DNA from: Oscillospiraceae bacterium
GTDB taxonomy: Bacteria; Bacillota; Clostridia; Oscillospirales; Ruminococcaceae
Direction of reading: 5' to 3'
NCBI GenBank assembly: GCA_003516865.1
Contig: DPBR01000007.1
Coordinates: forward strand, 17,521 to 24,187
Length of the DNA: 6,667 nucleotides
Shown here piece after piece: positions 1 through 4,508 of this stretch (the stretch's first letter is position 1; each line of letters begins with the position of its first letter). The notes under the pieces are model-generated. The model was not told where the DNA came from and made no database searches. It was given only the letters and a program-made list of their open reading frames with translations. Made by a program: the position numbers and the translations under genes.

Positions 1-51
1 ATAATTATGCGGTGTTACCTTAAAAATAATACCCTTTTTATAAAAAAAGTG

Positions 52-80
52 TTGATTTTCGCGGTAATATGTGGTATAAT
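52..80 (+). promoter_or_regulatory. Sigma-A-type promoter of the DHH phosphoesterase gene
   Basis: The -35 box TTGATT (52-57) and a perfect -10 box TATAAT (75-80) are 17 bases apart. The -10 is preceded by TGG (72-74), making it an extended -10. An A/T-rich run at 35-49 lies just upstream and could act as an UP element. The expected start, near 87, gives a short leader before the AGGAG ribosome binding site at 107-111 and the ATG at 121. Confidence 0.75.
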
Positions 81-120
81 TAGGATATGTAAATTTCTAT
101 ATGTTGAGGAGTGATTACAT

Positions 121-1059
121 ATGGCAATGAGATTAATTACACGTTCGGACTTTGACGGACTTGCCTGCGGCGCGCTTTTGCTCTGCGCGGGAGTTGTCGA
201 TAGCTGGACTTTCGCTCACCCGAAGGATTTGCAGGACGGGCTTGTTCCCGTAACCGAAAACGATTGCCTTGCGAACGTTCCGTTCGTGGAGGGCTGCGGA
301 CTTTGGTTCGACCATCACTCAAGCGAAGAAGAACGCTGCCGTTATAAGGGAAAGTACAAGGGCGAGAGCAGAATTACGCCGAGCTGCGCGAGAATTATCT
401 ACGAGTATTACGGCGGCAGAGAGCGCTTTCCGAACTTTGACGATTTGATGGAAGCTGTCGATAAGGTTGACAGCGGTAATCTCACGCGCGATGAAATCCT
501 CAATCCGCAGGGCTGGATTCTTGTCGGTTTTCTGATGGACCCCAGAACCGGTCTTGGAAGATTCAGAAATTTCACGATAAGCAACTATCAGCTTATGGAA
601 AAGCTGCTGAGATGCTGCTCGTATATGACGACGGAAGAAATCCTCGCGATGCCCGATATTCAGGAAAGAATAAAGCTTTACAACGAGCAAAACGAGCTTT
701 TCAAGGAAATGCTTCGCAAATATACACGGATTGAAGGCGACGTTATAATCACCGATTTGCGCGGCGTAAACCCGATTTACACGGGCAACCGCTTCCTGAT
801 TTACTCGCTTTATCCGGAGCAGAATTTGAGCTGCTGGATTGTTGACGGAAAGGGCGGAAAGGGCTGTTCCTGCGCGGTCGGCTATTCAATCCTCAACAGA
901 ACGTCCCGCGTAAACGTCGGCTCGACGATGCTGAAATACGGCGGCGGCGGGCATATGGCGGTCGGAACTTGCCAGTTTCCCGATGAAACCAAGGACGAGA
1001 TGGTTCCGAAGCTTATCGACGAGCTTGTAAATTACGACAAATATCACCCCTTGAAATAA
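121..1059 (+). CDS. DHH/DHHA1 family phosphoesterase (exopolyphosphatase- or NrnA-like)
   Basis: This 312-residue cytoplasmic protein has the two-domain layout of the DHH superfamily of metal-dependent phosphoesterases. The N-terminal domain shows the metal-binding motifs in order: SDFDG (D10, D12), FDHH (D64-H66) and AVDKVDSG (D114, D117). The C-terminal DHHA1 domain carries the substrate-binding GGGGH (274-278) followed by MAVGT. Relatives are labelled exopolyphosphatase-related, and other family members cleave nanoRNA, pAp or cyclic dinucleotides, so the substrate cannot be fixed from sequence. Motif I lacks the usual NPDxDA wording. There is no membrane segment or signal peptide, so it is not a GdpP-type membrane enzyme. 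Twelve cysteines are present, more than usual for a cytoplasmic enzyme. The ATG at 121 is 9 bases after AGGAG; an in-frame Met at codon 3 is a less likely alternative. It is a single-gene unit with its own promoter and terminator. Family assignment is secure; function is inferred. Confidence 0.9.
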   Translation: MAMRLITRSDFDGLACGALLLCAGVVDSWTFAHPKDLQDGLVPVTENDCLANVPFVEGCGLWFDHHSSEEERCRYKGKYKGESRITPSCARIIYEYYGGRERFPNFDDLMEAVDKVDSGNLTRDEILNPQGWILVGFLMDPRTGLGRFRNFTISNYQLMEKLLRCCSYMTTEEILAMPDIQERIKLYNEQNELFKEMLRKYTRIEGDVIITDLRGVNPIYTGNRFLIYSLYPEQNLSCWIVDGKGGKGCSCAVGYSILNRTSRVNVGSTMLKYGGGGHMAVGTCQFPDETKDEMVPKLIDELVNYDKYHPLK

Positions 1060-1061
1060 AC

Positions 1062-1092
1062 GAAACGCGGCTTGAAAGAGCCGCGTTTCTTT
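1062..1092 (+). terminator. Intrinsic terminator after the DHH gene
   Basis: A perfect 11-bp stem (1062-1072 with 1079-1089, core CGCGGC) encloses a 6-base loop and is followed by TTT (1090-1092). The stem begins two bases after the stop codon. The T-run is short because the structured element begins at 1094. Read on the other strand, the same stem is followed by a moderately T-rich stretch (GTTTATTTC), so it could also stop leftward transcription. Confidence 0.88.
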
Positions 1093-1093
1093 A

Positions 1094-1257
1094 TGGTCAC
1101 CTCTAAAAACCGGGACACGAGCAGATTTCGTTCATGACTTATGTCAGCGGCTAGGCGTCAAACCGCAGTAATACTGTATGTATTTCAAGGTTTGACAACG
1201 AAGCAGATGATATAAGTCATAGAAATCTGCCGTGAAGGAGGTTTTTAAAGGTGACCA
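1094..1257. repeat. 164-bp MITE-like structured element with 18-bp terminal inverted repeats
   Basis: The ends, 1094-1111 (TGGTCACCTCTAAAAACC) and 1240-1257, are inverted repeats with 17 of 18 bases matching. Pairing continues inward: 1116-1119 with 1231-1234, 1121-1129 with 1222-1230, 1134-1146 with 1208-1220 (one G-T wobble), and an inner hairpin 1157-1164 with 1189-1196 (GTCAAACC/GGTTTGAC). The whole element can therefore fold into one long, mostly paired hairpin. TTA occurs immediately outside both ends (1091-1093 and 1258-1260), consistent with a 3-bp target duplication. There is no meaningful coding capacity. It fits a non-autonomous MITE, or a mobile or structured RNA element. No transposase is present here, and a family cannot be named without finding other copies. 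Confidence 0.72.
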
Positions 1258-1363
1258 TTAATTAATATAATATCACATTTGCGGGAAAAATTCAAGTTTT
1301 TTTCATTTTCCTAAAATAGCCTTCAGCTGATTTGTGCAAAATGAACAAATTTTCATAAACCCC
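1258..1363. other. AT-rich intergenic spacer between the structured element and the regulator promoter
   Basis: I see no gene in this stretch. It is strongly A+T rich. It contains a minus-strand promoter-like match (listed separately) and one inverted pair, ATTTGT (1330-1335) and ACAAAT (1345-1350), which resembles the half-sites clustered around the downstream promoter. Together with the terminator, the repeat and the promoter leader, it makes up the roughly 370-base gap between the DHH gene and the sigma-like gene. Confidence 0.6.
1267..1295 (-). promoter_or_regulatory. Possible leftward promoter at the edge of the structured element
   Basis: On the minus strand, TTGAAT (1290-1295) and TATTAT (1267-1272) are 17 bases apart, with TGA directly before the -10 (an extended -10 form). 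A start about 7 bases downstream falls near 1260, just outside the terminal repeat at 1257. Such a transcript would cross the whole 164-bp element and could stop at the hairpin 1062-1089. The region is A/T rich, so a chance match is a real possibility. Confidence 0.33.
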
Positions 1364-1393
1364 TTGACAACTACAAGATACTTGTGGTATAAT
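1364..1393 (+). promoter_or_regulatory. Consensus promoter of the sigma-like/Xre/ImmA operon
   Basis: Perfect TTGACA (1364-1369) and perfect TATAAT (1388-1393) boxes are separated by 18 bases. TGG before the -10 makes it an extended -10. An unregulated promoter of this strength would be very active, and the palindromes over it suggest that it is repressed. The likely start is near 1400, giving a leader of about 34 bases before the ATG at 1434. Confidence 0.85.
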
Positions 1394-1407
1394 TTGTTCA
1401 CAAGATA
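1373..1407. promoter_or_regulatory. Operator candidates overlapping the regulator promoter
   Basis: A perfect palindrome ACAAG-ATA-CTTGT (1373-1385) lies in the -35/-10 spacer. A second pair, CTTGTG (1381-1386) and CACAAG (1399-1404), brackets the -10 box. The octamer ACAAGATA occurs at 1373-1380 and again at 1400-1407, 27 bases apart. Their position would block RNA polymerase. The Xre protein encoded two genes downstream is the obvious candidate ligand, as autoregulation is usual in this family. That link is inferred from position only. Confidence 0.55.
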
Positions 1408-1420
1408 AATTCACTTTGAA

Positions 1421-1425
1421 AGGAG
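1421..1425 (+). promoter_or_regulatory. Ribosome binding site fixing the ATG start at 1434
   Basis: AGGAG lies 8 bases before the ATG at 1434. A longer reading from a TTG at 1416 would place this site inside the coding region and has no ribosome binding site of its own, so the start at 1434 is preferred. Confidence 0.8.
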
Positions 1426-1433
1426 CTGATGAA

Positions 1434-1823
1434 ATGGATTTTCTTGAAATATTGACTTCCGCGCGCGAGGCTGAACACGAGGTCGCGGCGGAACTCGAAC
1501 AGGTTGAGCGCCTGCACAGAATAATGAAAAATACGGGTCATAGCCTTGCCTACGCGCAGGCTCTGGCGGAAAATCTCGCGAAATTCGAGCGCGAACTGAA
1601 CGATGGAGTTGACCGCGCCGTTGACGCGAAAAGAGAGGCGCTGAAAATCCTGAGCGCGCTTAGCGGCGATGAACGCGCAGTTTTGTATCAGTATTTTATT
1701 CTGGCGAAAGAATGGCGCAAAATCGCCGACGAGATGTTCATAAGCGAGCGGCAGATATTCAACATCAGAAAAAAAGCGCTCGCACGGCTGGACAGGCATT
1801 ATAACAGCGCCAAGGCAAGCTAA
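1434..1823 (+). CDS. Sigma-70 region-4-like HTH protein (phage DUF1492/ArpU-like)
   Basis: This small protein has 129 residues. Residues 1-70 are charged and heptad-like with no Pro, and are likely helical or coiled-coil. Residues 74-120 resemble sigma factor region 4: the pattern runs L..L..DERAVLYQYF, then WRKIADEMFISERQIFNIRKKAL, a typical helix-turn-helix with recognition helix near 104-116. Proteins of this design (DUF1492, ArpU and related late-gene activators) occur mainly in prophages and integrative elements of Firmicutes. There is no region 2, so it is not a complete sigma factor. It is the first gene of the operon; its stop is 11 bases before the Xre start, and the next ribosome binding site overlaps this stop. 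The promoter and operators upstream suggest tight repression. The family call is from pattern memory. A DNA-binding regulator is likely; its targets are unknown. Confidence 0.7.
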   Translation: MDFLEILTSAREAEHEVAAELEQVERLHRIMKNTGHSLAYAQALAENLAKFERELNDGVDRAVDAKREALKILSALSGDERAVLYQYFILAKEWRKIADEMFISERQIFNIRKKALARLDRHYNSAKAS

Positions 1824-1834
1824 AGGAGTGAACT

Positions 1835-2131
1835 ATGTCAATCGGTGAAAGAATGGCGGAGCTTCGCAAAGAAGCGGGGCTTACGCAGCGCGGTCTTGCG
1901 CTGAAAATCGGCGTTACGCCGTCGGCGGTCGGGAATTATGAACAGGGCGTAAGTTTCCCGCGCGAAGAAGTCCTCTATCGGATTTTTGACGCGCTTTCCT
2001 GCACGCCGAACGAACTTTTCGGTTATGATGAACAAACCGTTGTGATTGCCGCAAGAAAAGGCGGCGGCACAATCACGCTTAAAAAGCGCGGCGATAAGGA
2101 TATTTTCAGCGCTCCCGATTACCGCGGCTGA
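1835..2131 (+). CDS. Xre/Cro-CI family transcriptional repressor
   Basis: This 98-residue protein has an N-terminal HTH_XRE domain (about 5-62): ERMAELRKEAGLTQRGLALKI, then the recognition helix region TPSAVGNYEQG (28-38), then the LYRIFDALSCTPNELFG closing helices. Residues 66-98 are a short, basic, glycine-rich tail (ARKGGG, LKKRGDKD) with no recognisable dimerisation domain. It probably binds palindromic operators as a dimer, and the palindromes over the promoter at 1364-1393 are natural candidates. The ribosome binding site AAAGGAG spans the end of the previous gene, giving tight co-expression. Its direct partner is the metallopeptidase 19 bases downstream. In ImmR–ImmA pairs of integrative elements the peptidase cleaves the repressor to induce the element, and this pair has the same order. 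HTH assignment is secure; the immunity-repressor role is inferred from context. Confidence 0.87.
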   Translation: MSIGERMAELRKEAGLTQRGLALKIGVTPSAVGNYEQGVSFPREEVLYRIFDALSCTPNELFGYDEQTVVIAARKGGGTITLKKRGDKDIFSAPDYRG

Positions 2132-2150
2132 ATTTTTGAAAGGAAGAAAA

Positions 2151-2717
2151 ATGACGATAAGCAGCGTTTTTGAAATTGCGGAAACAACATCGCTTCCGAT
2201 AAATCCGCGTAAAATCGCAAAATCACTCGGTATAAAAATTGTAAGCTATAAAACCTTTTCAGAGATTTACGAAATTGAGAAGCCGGCGCTCTACGTAAAA
2301 AGCGCGCTCGGATTTACAGTAAGGATTGATAACCGCTTTGTAATCGCCGTGAACGAAAATTCGTGCGGCGAGCGCAGAAAGCGCTTTACAGTCGCGCACG
2401 AACTCGGTCACTGCGTTCTCGGACATATCGGCGGATTTACAAATCAAATCGTGCCTTCGCCGCGCAATGAACGCATCGCCGATAAGTTTGCCGCAGAGCT
2501 TCTCGCGCCCATTCCCGTGCTGATTTTATGCGGAACGGAGAGCGCCGCCGAAATAAAAAAAATCTGCGGCATTTCAGACCAAGCCGCAGAAATTCGCTTT
2601 GATGAACTCGTCCGAACGCGCCGAAAAAACTTTCTTCTCTCGGACGAAAACCGCCGTCTGGCGGATATTTTCGCGGATTTTATCGCAAGATATCGCTCGG
2701 AAATGAACAGAAGTTGA
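2151..2717 (+). CDS. ImmA/IrrE family metallo-endopeptidase
   Basis: This 188-residue protein carries the zinc-peptidase motif AHELGHCVLGH, with H83, E84 and H87 as metal ligands and catalytic glutamate. The family's second block follows at NERIADKFAAELLAP (106-120), where E107 is the likely third zinc ligand. The N-terminus (1-75) contains a helix and the strand pattern usual before the HExxH helix (FVIAVNEN). No signal peptide or membrane segment is present, so it is cytoplasmic. Related proteins (ImmA of ICEBs1, IrrE/PprI of Deinococcus) cleave Xre-type repressors after DNA damage or other signals; the adjacent Xre gene is the presumed substrate. The ATG at 2151 follows AAAGGAAG at suitable spacing. 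A longer frame from a TTG at 2046 would overlap Xre by 86 bases and is unlikely. The stop codon directly abuts the convergent rapZ stop, leaving no terminator between them. Confidence 0.9.
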   Translation: MTISSVFEIAETTSLPINPRKIAKSLGIKIVSYKTFSEIYEIEKPALYVKSALGFTVRIDNRFVIAVNENSCGERRKRFTVAHELGHCVLGHIGGFTNQIVPSPRNERIADKFAAELLAPIPVLILCGTESAAEIKKICGISDQAAEIRFDELVRTRRKNFLLSDENRRLADIFADFIARYRSEMNRS

Positions 2718-3575
2718 TTATTTCCCGATATCGCGGTGAACCTCGCGCACGAGAAATCCCGCTTTTTCGAGATGCTCGGCGGTACGCTTTGCGAAAGTAA
2801 CCGAGCGGTGTTTTCCGCCCGTGCAGCCGAACGCGATTACAAGCCTGCTTTTGCCCTCTGAAACGTACATCGGAAGCAAAAAGTCAGCCATATCAAAGAT
2901 TTTGTTCTCGAACTCAACCGACTGCGGAAACTTCATCACATACTCGCGTACCGCATCGTCAAGCCCCGTGAGCTTCTTCAATTCAGGGACGTAAAACGGA
3001 TTCGGCAGGCATCTCACGTCAAAAACGAGGTCGGCTTCGCCCGGCACGCCGTACATAAACCCAAAGCTCATACAGGTTATCATCATTCTGTCGGACGGAT
3101 TTTCGAGAAAAAGCCCCGAAACCTGCTCCTGAAGCTGGCGCGAGGTCAGAAGCGAACTGTCGATTATGTAATCCGCGCACGCGCGAATATCCGTGAGAAG
3201 CGTTATCTCCGCGTCAATCGCCCGCGACAAATCGCCCTCGGCTTCCTGTTCAAGCGGGTGTTTACGGCGGGTTTCGTTATAGCGGTGCATCAAAACCTCT
3301 TTTGACGCCTCAAGATAAAGTATCTTCACCTCGATACCGTTTATCGCGCGAAGTTCCGAAAGATTTTCCGAGAGCTTCAGAAACATCGCTCCGCCGCGTA
3401 TATCGGTCACGATGGCAACGCGCTCAATTTCGCGGTTTTTCGCGCACATTTCCGCAAAATTCGGGATAAGCTGCGGCGGCATATTGTCGATACAGAAAAA
3501 ACCGATATCTTCAAGAACTTTCACGCAGGAGGATTTTCCCGAACCGGAAAGCCCCGTTACAATCAGAAATGTCAT
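2718..3575 (-). CDS. rapZ: RapZ/YvcJ-type nucleotide-binding protein (RNase adapter family)
   Basis: This 285-residue protein is the usual full length for the family. The Walker A loop GLSGSGKS lies at 8-15, the CIDNMP block at 28-33, and VTDIRGG, with a Walker B-like Asp58, at 56-62. The family-specific C-terminal half shows DVRCLPNPFY (186-195) and FGCTGGKHRSV (249-259). In E. coli RapZ binds GlcN6P and guides RNase E to the small RNA GlmZ. In Firmicutes the homologue YvcJ hydrolyses GTP and has been tied to competence, and the GlmZ system is absent, so the RNase-adapter role should not be assumed. It is the last gene of the hprK operon: the ribosome binding site AGAGGA overlaps the murB stop, and the murB-rapZ gap is 9 bases. 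In many Firmicutes yvcK and whiA follow; here a convergent ImmA gene begins at once. Confidence 0.95.
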   Translation of the reverse strand: MTFLIVTGLSGSGKSSCVKVLEDIGFFCIDNMPPQLIPNFAEMCAKNREIERVAIVTDIRGGAMFLKLSENLSELRAINGIEVKILYLEASKEVLMHRYNETRRKHPLEQEAEGDLSRAIDAEITLLTDIRACADYIIDSSLLTSRQLQEQVSGLFLENPSDRMMITCMSFGFMYGVPGEADLVFDVRCLPNPFYVPELKKLTGLDDAVREYVMKFPQSVEFENKIFDMADFLLPMYVSEGKSRLVIAFGCTGGKHRSVTFAKRTAEHLEKAGFLVREVHRDIGK

Positions 3576-3584
3576 AAATTCCTC

Positions 3585-4484
3585 TTATTTGTCCACAATT
3601 ATCATTTCACATTCAAGCTCGACGCCTTTTTCCTCGCGAACAACCTTTTTTATATGCTCGACTAGCGCGGTCACGTCCTCAAACGCCGCGCCGCCTTTGT
3701 TTATAACAAAACCACTGTGCTTTTCGCTAACCTGCGCGCCTCCCACAGAACAGCCTTTCAGCCCGCACTCCTCAATAAGCGCCGCTGCAAAGCCGTTTTC
3801 GGGACGCTTGAACGTGCTTCCGCAGGAGGGATATTCAAGCGGCTGCTTATCGCGGCGCCGCTGCATAAGTTCGTCCATTCGCGCCTTTATCGCCGCCTTT
3901 TCTCCCGTCTGAAGCCTGAATACAACCGAAGTTATCACATAATCACGCATACGAAAAATGCTTCCGCGATAGCAAAGCGCCATTTCCTCGGCGTTCATTT
4001 TGTGGATTTCGCCGTCCTCGCCTATATAACGGCAGCTTTCAACAACGTCTTTCATTTCGCCGCCGAAAGCGCCCGCGTTCATATAAAGAGCGCCGCCGAC
4101 CGAGCCGGGTATTCCGAAAAGGCTCTCCATTCCCGTGAGAGAACGCTCCAGAGCCGTTTTGCAGACAGCCGAAAGCGCCGCGCCCGCGCCCGCGGTTATG
4201 GAAGTCCCGCAAGCCTTGATATCGCAAAGCTCCGCCGTTGAGATAACAACGCCGTGAAACCTGTTTATCAGCACGTTTGTGCCTCTCCCGAGAATGAAAT
4301 GGCTTATTCCCCGCTCGCGGCAGATTTTAAGCAGCTCGCAGAGCGTTTTTTCATCTTTCGGCGCGGCAAAAATGTCGCACTCGCCGCCAATTCTCATTGA
4401 AGTTTTATCGGCAAGCGTAAAGTTCCGTTCACAAAAACCGCCGCTTTCGCGGCAGTTTTTTTCAATTTCAGCGTAATTATCCAA
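3585..4484 (-). CDS. murB: UDP-N-acetylenolpyruvoylglucosamine reductase (MurB)
   Basis: This cytoplasmic FAD enzyme reduces UDP-GlcNAc-enolpyruvate to UDP-MurNAc with NADPH, the second committed step of peptidoglycan precursor synthesis. At 299 residues it matches the shorter (type II) MurB of Gram-positives. FAD-binding motifs are GRGTNVLI (66-73) and GIPGSVGGALYMNAGAFGG (124-142). The active-site region includes YRGSIF (172-177, R173), GSTFKRP (222-228), where S223 is the likely proton donor, and E293 near the C-terminus. CGSTF replaces the more common AGSVF, a mild variation that keeps the Ser. The start is TTG at 4484, supported by GGAGG six bases upstream; no ATG with a good ribosome binding site fits better. 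It lies 24 bases after the ROK gene and 9 before rapZ, so it is co-transcribed. All expected catalytic features are present. Confidence 0.95.
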   Translation of the reverse strand: MDNYAEIEKNCRESGGFCERNFTLADKTSMRIGGECDIFAAPKDEKTLCELLKICRERGISHFILGRGTNVLINRFHGVVISTAELCDIKACGTSITAGAGAALSAVCKTALERSLTGMESLFGIPGSVGGALYMNAGAFGGEMKDVVESCRYIGEDGEIHKMNAEEMALCYRGSIFRMRDYVITSVVFRLQTGEKAAIKARMDELMQRRRDKQPLEYPSCGSTFKRPENGFAAALIEECGLKGCSVGGAQVSEKHSGFVINKGGAAFEDVTALVEHIKKVVREEKGVELECEMIIVDK

Positions 4485-4490
4485 ATTTTT

Positions 4491-4495
4491 CCTCC
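4491..4495 (-). promoter_or_regulatory. Strong ribosome binding site supporting the TTG start of murB
   Basis: Reading the minus strand, GGAGG is followed by six bases and then TTG (4484-4482). The strong match and good spacing compensate for the weak start codon. This may keep MurB output below that of the flanking ATG-started genes. Confidence 0.75.
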
Positions 4496-4508
4496 AAAAT
4501 ATCGGCTG

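Noticed and set aside
11..40. Short inverted repeats GGT-GTT-ACC (11-19) and TAAAAA/TTTTTA (21-40) upstream of the first promoter
   Set aside because: The arms are very short and A/T rich, and there is no G/C stem for a terminator. They are expected by chance.
1094..1257. CRISPR repeat or tRNA-like structure in the folded element
   Set aside because: There are no regularly spaced direct repeats, and no cloverleaf or CCA-type end. The fold is a single extended hairpin.
1398..1799. Minus-strand open frame of 133 codons opposite the sigma-like gene
   Set aside because: The plus-strand reading has a consensus promoter, a ribosome site and a clear HTH. The minus frame overlaps the promoter and has none of these.
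2046..2150. Upstream extension of the ImmA frame from a TTG
   Set aside because: It would overlap Xre by 86 bases and has no ribosome site, whereas ATG at 2151 follows AAAGGAAG and starts a family-like N-terminus.
3412..3912. Plus-strand open frame of 166 codons opposite rapZ and murB
   Set aside because: It spans two well-identified minus-strand genes, has low-complexity Ser/Phe-rich content, no ribosome binding site and no recognisable domain. It is an antisense shadow.
3717..4241. Plus-strand open frame of 174 codons opposite murB
   Set aside because: It is Arg/Ala-rich because it mirrors murB codon use, it covers MurB catalytic motifs and it has no start signals.
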